A stretch of DNA of 64,000 bases from Solibacillus daqui (GCF_028747805.1 NZ_CP114887.1:1171501-1235500); one strand, 5' to 3'. Positions 52,580 to 62,347 are shown, counted from the stretch's first letter. Notes: generated by a model not told the origin, from the sequence alone. Translations and numbers: made by a program.

Positions 52580-53917
52580 ATGGAGAAAAAAATACCATTT
52601 TCAACATACGCAGTGATCGGAACGATGCTGTTCGGTATGTTTTTTGGGGCGGGTAATTTAATTTTCCCAATCCAAATGGGGCAGTTAGCTGGGACAAACT
52701 ATTGGTTTGCGCTAACAGGCTTTTTAGTAACGGCGATTGGATTGCCATTTTTAGGGATATTGGCGATTGGCTTATCGGGAAGTAATGGACTACGTGATTT
52801 AGGGAGTAAGGTTCATCCGATTTTTGGGCTAGTCTTTGCCTTGGCATTATATTTAACAATTGGGCCATTCTTTGCGATTCCGCGTACTGCAACTGTACCG
52901 TTTGTAGTAGGGTTTGAGCCGTTTATTGATCCAGCACAAACGAAAATTTGGCTAGCGGTATTTAGTTTTGTGTTCTTTGCGATTGTGTTTTATTTTTCGT
53001 TAAATCCGGCGAAAATTATGGACATTATCGGAAAATATTTAACGCCAGCATTTTTAATTTTCCTATTTATTTTAATTGGTATCAGTTTATTTTCACCGAT
53101 GGGTAGTTTTGTTGAGCCTACGGGTAGCTATATTAACGAAGCGTTTATGACGGGCTTTAAAGAGGGTTACAATACGATGGACGCCCTTGCGTCATTGGCA
53201 TTTGGGATAATTGTTATTAATGCGATTAAACGGACTGGTATTACAGATAAAAAAGAAATTGCAAAAGCAACGTGGAAATCAGGAATTTTTGCGATGGCTT
53301 TAATGATGCTTATTTATGGGCTAATTGCTTATATGGGTGCATCTAGTGTGACATTGATCGGTACGTTTGATAATGGCGGACAAATTTTCGCTGCAGTTGC
53401 GGATCATTATTTTGGTTCTTATGGGGCGATTTTATTAGCGGTTATTATTGTGCTAGCATGTTTAAAGACGAGCATCGGGCTAATTACATCTTGTAGTGAG
53501 TTTTTCCATGAGGTGTTCCCGAAAATTAGCTATAAAGTATTTGTAATTGTACTATGTGTGGTGTCATTTACAATTGCGAACTTTGGATTAACAAACATTA
53601 TTACATATGCGATTCCGGTATTATTGTTCTTATATCCATTAGCGATTGTGTTGATTATTTTAGCGTTAGCAGGGCCTTTGTTTCACTATAAGCAGCCGAT
53701 ATTTGCGGTTGCGATGTTATTTACCTTCTTTATTAGTATAATTGATGGTTATAATGCATTAGTGGCGAGTGTGCCTGCATTTGAAGTTAGCTTTTTAACG
53801 AAATTAGCAAGTGTCTATGCGGATATGTTACCGCTTTATTCAATTGGTTTAGGGTGGATTGTACCTGCTGTTGTGGGTGCGGTTATTGGCTATTTTGTTT
53901 CACTTATAAAAAAATAA
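52580..53917 (+). CDS. brnQ: Branched-chain amino acid transporter BrnQ
   Basis: 445 residues with about 12 membrane helices, LIVCS family. TYAVIGTMLFGMFFGAGNLIFPIQMGQLAG is the family start and GLITSCSEFF a later signature. It imports Leu, Ile and Val, probably with sodium. GGGAG lies 8 nt before ATG 52580. No T-box was found upstream. Confidence 0.95.
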   Translation: MEKKIPFSTYAVIGTMLFGMFFGAGNLIFPIQMGQLAGTNYWFALTGFLVTAIGLPFLGILAIGLSGSNGLRDLGSKVHPIFGLVFALALYLTIGPFFAIPRTATVPFVVGFEPFIDPAQTKIWLAVFSFVFFAIVFYFSLNPAKIMDIIGKYLTPAFLIFLFILIGISLFSPMGSFVEPTGSYINEAFMTGFKEGYNTMDALASLAFGIIVINAIKRTGITDKKEIAKATWKSGIFAMALMMLIYGLIAYMGASSVTLIGTFDNGGQIFAAVADHYFGSYGAILLAVIIVLACLKTSIGLITSCSEFFHEVFPKISYKVFVIVLCVVSFTIANFGLTNIITYAIPVLLFLYPLAIVLIILALAGPLFHYKQPIFAVAMLFTFFISIIDGYNALVASVPAFEVSFLTKLASVYADMLPLYSIGLGWIVPAVVGAVIGYFVSLIKK

Positions 53918-53927
53918 AATGAAGGGA

Positions 53928-54127
53928 CTGAGCGAAAAGTATTTACTTTTCGCGCAGTGCTTCATTCGTGTATTAATTATCCGCTGCAGGCGGTGCTTCT
54001 GCGGTGGTCGAAATAAGAACGAATGCTAAAACCGTCACATCGTGTGACAACGCATTCATGACCAGCATCGTGCTGGCCTCCATCCTCGGCGCAAAGGGGT
54101 GTCCCAGAATCACTTCTCGGACACCCC
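53928..54127 (+). repeat. Repeat R2, copy B
   Basis: About 200 bp, 11 nt after the brnQ stop, almost identical to the reverse complement of copy A. Order: CTGAGCGAAAAG/CTTTTCGCGCAG hairpin, a CCGCTGCAGGCGG region, module B (54021-54076), a CGCAAAG link, and the GGGGTGTCC/GGACACCCC hairpin. The two copies differ at only a few positions. Confidence 0.92.
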
Positions 54128-54142
54128 TTTTCTGCATTAAAA

Positions 54143-54168
54143 AGCCACCCGAAATAATTCGGATGGCT
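54143..54168 (-). terminator. Terminator after the YitT-family gene
   Basis: AGCC and CCGAA pair with TTCGG and GGCT; a T run follows on the minus strand. Confidence 0.82.
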
Positions 54169-54175
54169 AAAATTG

Positions 54176-55033
54176 TTAATGTACGTCGCGTTTTTGGAAG
54201 TTACCACCTTTAACTTCAACAACTTCGTAAACCGTTACGAAAGCATTTGGGTCGATTTCACGGATAATTGTCTTCATTTTGCTTTCTTCCATACGGTTAA
54301 TAACACATGTAATTTCTTTGAATTCTTGGTTTGAATACGCACCTTGTACGGTTGCAAAAGTTGCGCTACGGCCTAAACGGTCACGAATTGTTTCGACCAT
54401 ATTGATTGGCTCGCTTGTAATGATTTTGAAAGTTTTCGATCCACTTAATCCTTCTTCAACAATGTGGATGACTTTAGAAGCGATAAAATAGGCGATTGCT
54501 GAAAGTAACGCCCCTGTAAATCCAAATACTGTAGAGACGATTATGAAAACGAAGAAGTTTAAAAATAGAATTAAATCACTTGTTCCAAATGGTAACTTAC
54601 GAGAAAGTAATACGGCTAACATATCAAGCCCATCTAAAGCACCACCATTACGAAGTGCAAGACCCATTCCTAAGCCTAAAATAATACCTCCGACAACTGT
54701 AATAAGTAATGCATCGCCAGTGATGATTGTAGGCACGTGATGCATTAACATTGTACCCGCTGATAATGAAGCAATCCCGATGACAGAATTAATTGCAAAG
54801 CTTTTACCTATTTGCTTATAGCCTAGGTAAATAAATGGAATGTTAAGTACAGCAATTAGTATCCCTAGTGATACGGGGGTTAGTTGTGATATTACGATAC
54901 TAATTCCTGTAACTCCTCCATCAGATACATTATTTGGGATTAAGACTGCCTCTAAACCGTAAGCGGCTATTAACCCTCCGATAATAATGAATAGCTTTTG
55001 TCCGATTGCTTTTGTAATATTTTTCTTTGCCAT
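54176..55033 (-). CDS. YitT-family membrane protein (DUF161 + DUF2179)
   Basis: 285 residues: five or six membrane helices in the DUF161 part (VLIPNNVSDGGVTGISIV and LRNGGALDGLDMLAVLLSRK are characteristic), then a soluble DUF2179 domain (about 205-275, SKTFKIITSEP...ITCVINRMEESKMKTIIREIDPNAFV). Function unknown. AGGAGGAG precedes the ATG. Confidence 0.93.
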   Translation of the reverse strand: MAKKNITKAIGQKLFIIIGGLIAAYGLEAVLIPNNVSDGGVTGISIVISQLTPVSLGILIAVLNIPFIYLGYKQIGKSFAINSVIGIASLSAGTMLMHHVPTIITGDALLITVVGGIILGLGMGLALRNGGALDGLDMLAVLLSRKLPFGTSDLILFLNFFVFIIVSTVFGFTGALLSAIAYFIASKVIHIVEEGLSGSKTFKIITSEPINMVETIRDRLGRSATFATVQGAYSNQEFKEITCVINRMEESKMKTIIREIDPNAFVTVYEVVEVKGGNFQKRDVH

Positions 55034-55305
55034 AAATCTCCTCCTAATAAACTACTACTATTAATTATACATGAATAGTGAGTTGATTGCTTTTTGTTGC
55101 GCTGAATAATGTGAATTCTCGATTAAACAATAGAAAACTTGTAAATTATTCTTAGTGATTAGATTTATTTTGAAATAAATGAATTGAATGATATGCGATT
55201 ATCTTGTTTCGATTAAAGAACTGTACATTTTTAATGTAATGTTATATGATATTACGTCGATAAACTAAAAAAGGGAATAATTGATAGTGAAAAGAGGTGT
55301 CCAAA

Positions 55306-56550
55306 GTGACTGAAGAAAAAACGTTGCAAAATGCAACTTGGAAACGTGATATTACATTATTTTTAAGTAGCCAAACGATTTCACTGTTTGGTTCTTCGCT
55401 TGTGCAATATGCAATGATGTGGTATATCACGCTGTCGACGCAATCCGGTATGATGATGACGATTTACATTATTTGTGGTTTTATCCCGACATTTATACTT
55501 TCACCTGTAGCGGGAGTATGGGCGGATCGCTTTAATCGCAAAAAGTTGATTGTTTATGCGGATGGAATGATTGCTGTATCGACACTTATTTTAGCGATAT
55601 TATTTTTAATGGGTTATCAATCGATTTGGTTATTATTCGTCATGGCAGCGATACGGGCACTTGGCACGGGTATTCAAACACCTGCTGTAGGTGCAATTTT
55701 GCCGCAAATCGTACCGGAAGAACATTTGATGCGAATCAATGGCATTAATGGTTCGATTCAAGCGATTACCATGTTTGTTTCGCCAATGGTTAGTGCGGCG
55801 TTGTTATCTCTAACAACAATGGAAGTGATATTCTTTGTTGACGTAATTACGGCTGCAATTGCGATTATTGTGTTGGTAACATTATTGAAAATTCCTTTGC
55901 ATAAAAAGGCGGCGAGTAATGAGCAAGTTGGTTATTTGCAAGACTTTAAGTTAGGGATTGACTATATTCGAAAGCATCCATTTTTAAAAAGCTTCTTCGT
56001 GTTCTTTGCGCTGTTATTTGTCATGATGGCACCCGCAGCGTTTTTAACCCCACTGCAAGTGACGCGAACGTTTGGTGACGATATTTGGCGTTTAACGGCT
56101 ATTGAAATTGCCTTTTCGGTCGGGATGATGATTGGTGGAGCGGTTATTGCGACATGGGGAGGATTTAAAAATCGTGTGTATACAATGATGTTAGCTGGAG
56201 TTGTCATGGGTATATGTACGATTTTGTTAGGTGTGTTACCGATCTTTACGTTGTACTTAATTGCAATGGGAATATTTGGTATGTCAATGCCGATTTTCAA
56301 CACACCAACGATGACTATTATACAGGAAAAAGTTGATCCTGATTATTTAGGCCGTGTATTTGGTGTGTTTGGAATGATTTCAACGTCAATGATGCCATTG
56401 GGAATGTTAGTATTTGGGCCTTTAGCGGATGTTGTTTCTGTTGAGCAACTACTAATTTGGACAGGTGTGGCAATGTTCGTTGTCACAGTTTGTATTAAAT
56501 TAAGCAAGGCGTTAATTGAAGCTGGGAAACCATCGATTAAAACAGAGTAA
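55306..56550 (+). CDS. MFS transporter, probable drug or siderophore exporter
   Basis: 414 residues, 12 membrane helices, MFS_3/EntS-like. SSQTISLFGSSLVQYAMMWYITL opens the first helices and GVWADRFNRKKLIVYAD is the loop 2-3 motif. GTG 55306 is favoured by AGAGGTG at 6 nt; a GTG at 55297 overlaps it. Substrate unknown. Confidence 0.88.
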   Translation: MTEEKTLQNATWKRDITLFLSSQTISLFGSSLVQYAMMWYITLSTQSGMMMTIYIICGFIPTFILSPVAGVWADRFNRKKLIVYADGMIAVSTLILAILFLMGYQSIWLLFVMAAIRALGTGIQTPAVGAILPQIVPEEHLMRINGINGSIQAITMFVSPMVSAALLSLTTMEVIFFVDVITAAIAIIVLVTLLKIPLHKKAASNEQVGYLQDFKLGIDYIRKHPFLKSFFVFFALLFVMMAPAAFLTPLQVTRTFGDDIWRLTAIEIAFSVGMMIGGAVIATWGGFKNRVYTMMLAGVVMGICTILLGVLPIFTLYLIAMGIFGMSMPIFNTPTMTIIQEKVDPDYLGRVFGVFGMISTSMMPLGMLVFGPLADVVSVEQLLIWTGVAMFVVTVCIKLSKALIEAGKPSIKTE

Positions 56551-56560
56551 AAAAATTGGG

Positions 56561-56606
56561 AAAGCCATTTACTACATGAATTTATGTAGTAAATGGCTTT
56601 TTTTTT
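56561..56606 (+). terminator. Terminator after the MFS gene
   Basis: A perfect 17-bp stem, AAAGCCATTTACTACAT with its complement, then at least six T. Confidence 0.95.
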
Positions 56607-56686
56607 GTATAGAAACCTTACACAAAACGGATGGATACTTCCAAAAAACATTCGAAAAGTTAGATGAAATCCATCTAAAAAACATA

Positions 56687-56703
56687 TGTTAGTTTTTATA
56701 ACA
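56687..56703 (+). promoter_or_regulatory. GlnR/TnrA operator 1
   Basis: TGTTAGTTTTTATAACA matches TGTNAN7TNACA at every fixed position. Confidence 0.85.
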
Positions 56704-56708
56704 TTAAA

Positions 56709-56736
56709 TTGACAAGGTATCTAACATTGATGTAAA
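56709..56736 (+). promoter_or_regulatory. glnRA promoter overlapping operator 2
   Basis: TTGACA, 16 nt and TGTAAA form a promoter. TGACAAGGTATCTAACA (56710-56726) fits the GlnR site with one mismatch and covers the -35, as in B. subtilis glnRA. Confidence 0.75.
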
Positions 56737-56764
56737 GTTAGAAACAAGAAAGGGAGGCGAGCTG

Positions 56765-57163
56765 ATGAGTCGGGAGTTTCGAAGAGCAATGCCGTTATTG
56801 CCAATAAGCATGGTTATGCAATTAACAGAATTAACGGCTAGACAAATTCGCTACTACGAAGAACACGAGCTAATCGTCCCTGCCAGATCAGAAGGGAACA
56901 GGAGGATGTTTTCCTTAGATGATATCGATGCATTACTAGAAATTAGAGAATTACTAGAACAAGGCATTAATATGGCGGGCATTAAAAAGGTGTTTGCGAT
57001 GCGAAATAATAATTATGTTAGAAGTACTGACACGGTACTAATGTCAGATGCAGAATTACGGTCCATATTACGTGAGGAAATGCAGCAGGCGCAGGCGTCA
57101 AAAAAAACTTCGCTACGACAAGGTGACTTATCGCGTTTCTTTCAATATAAAAATGAGCAGTAA
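56765..57163 (+). CDS. glnR: Glutamine synthetase repressor GlnR
   Basis: 132 residues, MerR family. MQLTELTARQIRYYEEHELIVPARSEGNRRMFSLDDIDAL is the winged HTH; the tail TSLRQGDLSRFF senses feedback-inhibited GlnA. AAGGGAGGCGAGCTG precedes the ATG. It represses its own operon when nitrogen is plentiful. Confidence 0.96.
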   Translation: MSREFRRAMPLLPISMVMQLTELTARQIRYYEEHELIVPARSEGNRRMFSLDDIDALLEIRELLEQGINMAGIKKVFAMRNNNYVRSTDTVLMSDAELRSILREEMQQAQASKKTSLRQGDLSRFFQYKNEQ

Positions 57164-57189
57164 CCATTAAAAAAGGAGAGTGTTGAAGT

Positions 57190-58548
57190 ATGATAAATCC
57201 AGTGGTAAATGGAACAAGAAAGTTAACAAAAGAGGATATCAAAAAAATCGTTGTGGACAAAAATGTTAAGTTTATTCGTCTTCAATTCACAGATATTTTA
57301 GGGACAATCAAAAACGTTGAAATTCCAGTAAGCCAATTAGAAAAAGCATTAGATAATAAAATGATGTTTGATGGTTCATCAATTGAGGGCTTCGTACGTA
57401 TCGAAGAATCTGACATGTACTTACGCCCAGACTTAGATACTTTCATGATTTTCCCGTGGACAGCTGAAAAAGGTAAAGTAGCACGCTTGATTTGTGATAT
57501 CGCTCGTCCAGATGGTACACCATTTGAAGGAGACCCTCGTTCGAACTTAAAACGTATGTTAAAAGAAATGGAGGCCCTAGGTTTCACAGGCTTCAACTTA
57601 GGACCAGAGCCAGAATTCTTCTTATTCAAATTAGATGAAAAAGGCGAACCAACATTAGAGTTAAATGATGATGGTGGATACTTCGATTTAGCGCCAACAG
57701 ACTTAGGTGAAAACTGCCGTCGTGATATCGTATTAGAACTTGAAGAAATGGGCTTTGAAATCGAGGCATCTCACCACGAGGTAGCTCCTGGTCAGCACGA
57801 AATTGATTTCAAATATGCAAACGCGATAGAAGCATGTGATAACATCCAAACATTTAAATTAGTTGTAAAAACAATTGCACGTAAACACGGTCTACATGCG
57901 ACATTTATGCCAAAACCACTATTCGGAGTAAACGGTTCAGGAATGCACTTCAACTTATCGTTATTCCAAGGTGACAAAAACGCATTCTGGGATGAAGGTG
58001 CGGATTTACAATTATCAAAAACAGCGAAACATTTTATGGCGGGCGTATTAAAGCACGTGCAAGGTTTCACTGCGGTAACAAACCCAACAGTAAATTCTTA
58101 CAAGCGTTTAGTACCAGGATATGAAGCACCTTGCTACGTGGCATGGTCTGCGCAAAATCGTTCACCATTAATTCGTATTCCAGCTTCACGAGGATTATCA
58201 ACTCGTATTGAATTACGTTCAGTTGACCCATCTGCAAACCCGTACTTAGCAATGGCTGTAATTTTAGCAGCGGGCTTAGATGGCGTGAAAAACGAAATCG
58301 AACCACCAGCACCAGTTGACCGCAATATTTACGTGATGAACGCAGAAGAACGTGCAATAAATGGGATTGATAGCTTACCAGGCTCTTTAGATGCAGCGTT
58401 AGCGACATTAGCAAAAGACCAAATAATCATTGATGCTTTAGGTGACCACATCTATGCAAACTTTAAGGAAGCGAAAGAAGTAGAATTCGATATGTTCCGC
58501 ACAACGGTTACGCAGTGGGAACGCGACCAATATATGAAGATGTACTAA
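57190..58548 (+). CDS. glnA: Glutamine synthetase type I
   Basis: 452 residues. [43 protein letters not shown] and the RSPLIRIPA segment form the active site; there is no adenylylation-type control expected in the GSI-alpha class. It makes glutamine from glutamate and ammonia and tells GlnR/TnrA nitrogen state. AAAGGAGAG precedes the ATG by about 10 nt. Confidence 0.97.
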   Translation: MINPVVNGTRKLTKEDIKKIVVDKNVKFIRLQFTDILGTIKNVEIPVSQLEKALDNKMMFDGSSIEGFVRIEESDMYLRPDLDTFMIFPWTAEKGKVARLICDIARPDGTPFEGDPRSNLKRMLKEMEALGFTGFNLGPEPEFFLFKLDEKGEPTLELNDDGGYFDLAPTDLGENCRRDIVLELEEMGFEIEASHHEVAPGQHEIDFKYANAIEACDNIQTFKLVVKTIARKHGLHATFMPKPLFGVNGSGMHFNLSLFQGDKNAFWDEGADLQLSKTAKHFMAGVLKHVQGFTAVTNPTVNSYKRLVPGYEAPCYVAWSAQNRSPLIRIPASRGLSTRIELRSVDPSANPYLAMAVILAAGLDGVKNEIEPPAPVDRNIYVMNAEERAINGIDSLPGSLDAALATLAKDQIIIDALGDHIYANFKEAKEVEFDMFRTTVTQWERDQYMKMY

Positions 58549-58550
58549 CA

Positions 58551-58588
58551 AAAAAGCGTTGGAGCGACTTGCTCCAACGCTTTTTTTT
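58551..58588 (+). terminator. Terminator after glnA
   Basis: A perfect stem AAAAAGCGTTGGAGC/GCTCCAACGCTTTTT with loop GACTT and extra T. Confidence 0.95.
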
Positions 58589-58673
58589 AGTTATTTCATT
58601 GCTCCAATTTCTCCATGTATTCATCAACATTATGAAATAAAGCAAATTGTGTATTACTGAAAGGAGAAAGTAT

Positions 58674-58964
58674 CTAAGTCTTTTTAGCTTTTCTTTGTTT
58701 GTAAGCAATGTAAGTCGTTTTTAAAGATGCGTAACTTCCAATAGCGGCATATCCATAAAACCATCCCATAAATAAACCAGCAAGTAAATTACCCCTGTGG
58801 CTAATGAAAATAGAGATAAGTAAACCGATAATTAAAGCTATTGTCGGAATCCATACAGGTTTAATATGGAGTACCTTTTTTAACAGTTGAGTAAGAATCA
58901 TTACAACTGGGACAGCTATTACGGCATCCCAAAAATTTGTATGTATTGTTGGGAATAATTCCAT
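58674..58964 (-). CDS. Small membrane protein, holin-like
   Basis: 96 residues with three hydrophobic segments (about 13-30, 37-55, 58-80) and a lysine-rich end. WIPTIALIIGLLISIF followed by NLLAGLFMGWFYGYAAIGSYASLKTTY recalls phage holin families with a glycine-rich third helix. No lysin gene is near. It is inserted between glnA and a remnant of a glnA 3' end. GAGGTG precedes the ATG. Confidence 0.6.
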   Translation of the reverse strand: MELFPTIHTNFWDAVIAVPVVMILTQLLKKVLHIKPVWIPTIALIIGLLISIFISHRGNLLAGLFMGWFYGYAAIGSYASLKTTYIAYKQRKAKKT

Positions 58965-59065
58965 ATTTCACCTCGTTGAAAAGTACTTTTGTTACATTTT
59001 CAACTAATATCAATGCTTTTATACATTTCAAATGGCGCTCCACATATATACATTGATACAGAATC

Positions 59066-59120
59066 CGTACAACCGTTACGCAGTGGGAACGCGAACAATA
59101 TATGATGATGTACAAAGAAA
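59066..59120 (+). pseudogene. Remnant of a glnA 3' end
   Basis: The frame from about 59071 reads [16 protein letters not shown], nearly the same as the end of GlnA ([16 protein letters not shown]), with changes mainly at third codon positions. The terminator after it is also a relative of the glnA terminator. The rest of the gene is missing. Confidence 0.85.
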
Positions 59121-59157
59121 CAAGGGTTGGAGCGACTGGCTCCAACCCTTGTTTTTA
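59120..59157. terminator. Terminator shared with the glnA remnant
   Basis: ACAAGGGTTGGAGC pairs with GCTCCAACCCTTGT, loop GACTG, then T. It also ends the minus-strand kinase gene. Confidence 0.9.
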
Positions 59158-61971
59158 ACTTATTTCACTACTTTGACTTAATATGGTTACAAGCGCTTTA
59201 GAAAGTTTTTCAGGAGGATATGGTTTTGTAAAGTACTTATCTACTTTATATTTATCAACATATTCTCTAGTTTCATCTAATGCAGATGAAATAAGGATCG
59301 GGATATTTTTTGTTTCGTCTCGTTCTTTTAGTTGAGCGATTAAGTCCCAACCATTAATGTCATCTCCAAGCATTAGGTCAATGATGATTGCGACAAGTGG
59401 TGTTTGAAGGGCTTCTTCAAAGGCTCTTTTAGGATTATCGTGGTAAATAACCGTGAATCCTTTACTTTTTAATTCTTCTGATAAAAGTAAGGCTAAACTT
59501 AAATCGTCTTCGATTATCATAACATTTAAACCGGTTTGAATATCAAAGTCATTTTCTTCAAAGCTAGTATTTAAAGTGTTTTTTTGATTGAGCGGTAAGT
59601 TAAAGATTACGGTAGTACCATTACCTTCTTCTGATTCTATCCAAATGTCCCCGCCATGTTTTTTTATAATTTCTCTACTAATAGATAGTCCTAACCCGGT
59701 TCCACCGATTTTTCGTCTGGACGTATTGTCAATTCGTTTAAATTTTTGGAACAGTTTTGGAATTTCGAGTTTAGGTATTCCTATGCCTTGATCTTTAATG
59801 CTAACTTGTAGCATATGATTGATATTTTCAAGTGTAATTGTTACATCTCCACCAGCAGGAGAGAATTTGATAGCATTACCTATCAAGTTAATAAATAATT
59901 GTACAAGTCTTTCTTGATCGCCAAGAATATTGACATATTTAGCCTTGTCAATTAAATGGACGTGATGCTTTTGCTCGTGACGGAAACGGTTAACGATGTC
60001 TATCGCCAATTCATCTACCGACAGTTGCTGCATCGTATATTGTTGCCTACCAGATTCCATTCTTTGTAAATCTAAGAAATCGTTAATTAAATTTGTTAGG
60101 CGAACCGCTTCTTTATGAATCGTTTCGATATATTTTTTTTGTCGCTCTGGTTTTACTTCTTTTGCTAATAAAAGCTCTGTAAACCCAAGAACACTAGATA
60201 ATGGCGTGCGCAACTCATGGCTGACAGTGCTTACTAATTCGGATTTCATTTGATCGATTTCGTATTCTTTTGTAATATCGCGATGAACGAACATTGTGCC
60301 CATCTTTTCATCATTTTTATAAACACTCGTTGCGTATACCTCAATAAATAGCTGTGTATTTTGTGAAATCGAATAACGGAAAGTTCGTGTATCGGTAAAA
60401 TCTTCGACAATGGACTTTGTGAAAAACAGCGCTAATTCATCAGGTTGGTCACAAATTTCTTGGAAATGCTTCAACGACACATGCTGGGAATCATTTTCGT
60501 CATTGTTCGAACCGATAATTGTAGACAATGCTTTATTATTTAATACAACTTCACCTGAAACTGAAACGAGTTGTATCCCTTCGTTTACCGTATCAATAAT
60601 ATTTTGGTTTAGCTGTCTTGAACGTTCAACTTCTTCATACATATGGATACGTTCGAAAGCAATGGACACTCGATTCATTAAGCCATTTAATTCTACAAGT
60701 TCTTGCTTAGTAAATGGATATCCTTCGCGTGTTGCCATTAAGACAGCTACAAGATGCCCCTCTGAATTAAAAATAGAAGAGTAAAGGTCATAGCAAAAAT
60801 AGTGATTTTGTGCAATTTCTTGTGCATTTACTGGAATTTCTCGTGTGATGACAAAGGATTTTTCTTCTTTTAATCGGGATTGTTTATCAATATTTAAATT
60901 GCTAACAAGCTGTTCGGCTGTTTGCTCTGATAATCCTTTAGAAACATAAACATGGCCTTCGATAAAATATAAAATACTTGTATCAAAGTTATAAATATCT
61001 GTTAAATAGTTATGCAAGTTTTTTAATAGATGCTCTTTATCCAATGTGAATGTTAAAACGTGATTCAGTTCGTTATACTTTTGCAATTGATCGAGTGATC
61101 GCTGTAATTGCTCTTGATTTCCTTGTAGTTCATCTTGTTGTGCGACTAACTCTTCATTTTGAGTAGTGAGTACCTCTTCTTTTTCTTGAATCGAGAGGGT
61201 CATTTTATAAAACGAATTTGCTAATATCCCGAGCTCGTCCTCTTTTTTTACAAGATCCCCAAGATCAATAAATCGCCCAGAAGCCAATTCATTTGTTGCA
61301 TTTGTTAACTGTTCAATTGGTTGAATCAAATTGAAGAGCACTCTACGCATAATAATGGCGACAAATAATACAATGAGTGCGCCTAATAAAATCGAGATTA
61401 ACGTAAATTGTTGTGCTTTATCTACAGCTGTTGAATACAGATTGTTTAAATTTTCTTTTGTATTAGTATCATACATTTTCGTATAGGAGATAAATTGATT
61501 AATGAGATCATTTGCACCATCGCTTGATAATTTTCGTAAAGATTCATAGTCATCTGCATCTACATAACTTAATGCATTCGGAAGAATAACGGCTTGATAA
61601 TTTTCATTAAATTCTACTAAATCTTTATATAATTCTTTTTCCTCATCAGTTAGAGGAAGCTTTGAAAATTGATTTAAATAGTTTTCAAATGCCGCTATAT
61701 TTTCGTGCATTAATTCAAGTTCTTGTGGATTTTTAAACGCATAATACCCTCTAGCTCTAAATATAATTCCGTTATATGATTCGGCTAAGCCATCGACAAT
61801 TTGTGCTTTTCCACTAACTGATTCAATTTCTACTTTTAATCTATCATTTGTTGATTTTATATAAAGAACAAAAATAATCATAATGACAGAAAAAATGATT
61901 ACTAAAGTAACGAGCATTTTAAGAAATTGATTGCGAATATTTTTTTCAAGCAATGGAAAAGAATTAGACAT
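59155..61971 (-). CDS. Hybrid sensor histidine kinase (GAF-PAS-HK-REC)
   Basis: 938 residues: TM1 (about 18-39), a helical external sensor region (40-190, CHASE3-like), TM2 (190-210), HAMP (211-265), coiled coil (265-300), GAF-like domain (about 300-450), PAS (about 450-570), HisKA with H585 in TVSHELRTP, HATPase (about 690-795, GNAIKFS, DQGIGIP, GTGLGLSI) and a C-terminal receiver (814-938, D865). The signal is unknown. It overlaps the single-receiver gene by 8 nt and belongs to a three-gene phosphorelay unit. Confidence 0.92.
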   Translation of the reverse strand: MSNSFPLLEKNIRNQFLKMLVTLVIIFSVIMIIFVLYIKSTNDRLKVEIESVSGKAQIVDGLAESYNGIIFRARGYYAFKNPQELELMHENIAAFENYLNQFSKLPLTDEEKELYKDLVEFNENYQAVILPNALSYVDADDYESLRKLSSDGANDLINQFISYTKMYDTNTKENLNNLYSTAVDKAQQFTLISILLGALIVLFVAIIMRRVLFNLIQPIEQLTNATNELASGRFIDLGDLVKKEDELGILANSFYKMTLSIQEKEEVLTTQNEELVAQQDELQGNQEQLQRSLDQLQKYNELNHVLTFTLDKEHLLKNLHNYLTDIYNFDTSILYFIEGHVYVSKGLSEQTAEQLVSNLNIDKQSRLKEEKSFVITREIPVNAQEIAQNHYFCYDLYSSIFNSEGHLVAVLMATREGYPFTKQELVELNGLMNRVSIAFERIHMYEEVERSRQLNQNIIDTVNEGIQLVSVSGEVVLNNKALSTIIGSNNDENDSQHVSLKHFQEICDQPDELALFFTKSIVEDFTDTRTFRYSISQNTQLFIEVYATSVYKNDEKMGTMFVHRDITKEYEIDQMKSELVSTVSHELRTPLSSVLGFTELLLAKEVKPERQKKYIETIHKEAVRLTNLINDFLDLQRMESGRQQYTMQQLSVDELAIDIVNRFRHEQKHHVHLIDKAKYVNILGDQERLVQLFINLIGNAIKFSPAGGDVTITLENINHMLQVSIKDQGIGIPKLEIPKLFQKFKRIDNTSRRKIGGTGLGLSISREIIKKHGGDIWIESEEGNGTTVIFNLPLNQKNTLNTSFEENDFDIQTGLNVMIIEDDLSLALLLSEELKSKGFTVIYHDNPKRAFEEALQTPLVAIIIDLMLGDDINGWDLIAQLKERDETKNIPILISSALDETREYVDKYKVDKYFTKPYPPEKLSKALVTILSQSSEIS

Positions 61972-62326
61972 CTAATATTCCCTCCACTAAACTCATTAAT
62001 TCAATCGGGCTAAACGGTTTGGAAACGAAAAAGTTTGCCCCTTTTTCTAATGCAATTTGACGATCTGACTCTTGCGCTTTCGCAGTAAGCATTAAAATTG
62101 GGGTGTTTTCTTTTACCTGTGCTGGAATACGTTCAATGACTTCAAGTCCTGTCAAGTTAGGCATCATATAATCTAAGATGACAAGATCATAAGGTTGTTG
62201 ATTGATTTTATTGAGCGCATCTAATCCGTCATCCGCTTCGTCAATTTCATATCCTAAATCTTCTAACGTATCACAAATAAGCATTCTTAAAATTTCTTCA
62301 TCATCTGCTACTAGTATTTTCTTCAT
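61964..62326 (-). CDS. Single-domain response regulator
   Basis: 120 residues, only a receiver: ADDEE pocket, D52 in LDYMMPNLTG, LTAK and KPFSPIEL. It may shuttle phosphate between the hybrid kinase and the Hpt domain of the upstream protein. AAAGAGGTAACG precedes the ATG. Confidence 0.92.
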   Translation of the reverse strand: MKKILVADDEEILRMLICDTLEDLGYEIDEADDGLDALNKINQQPYDLVILDYMMPNLTGLEVIERIPAQVKENTPILMLTAKAQESDRQIALEKGANFFVSKPFSPIELMSLVEGILDV

Positions 62327-62347
62327 ATCGTTACCTCTTTCTAATTT

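Noticed and set aside
58674-58964. Prophage remnant around the holin-like gene
   Set aside because: No other phage gene (lysin, integrase, structural) lies within the window, so a prophage cannot be supported.
58861-59145. 94-codon minus-strand frame over the glnA remnant
   Set aside because: It is a shadow of the remnant and terminator, with no ribosome site and no recognisable protein.
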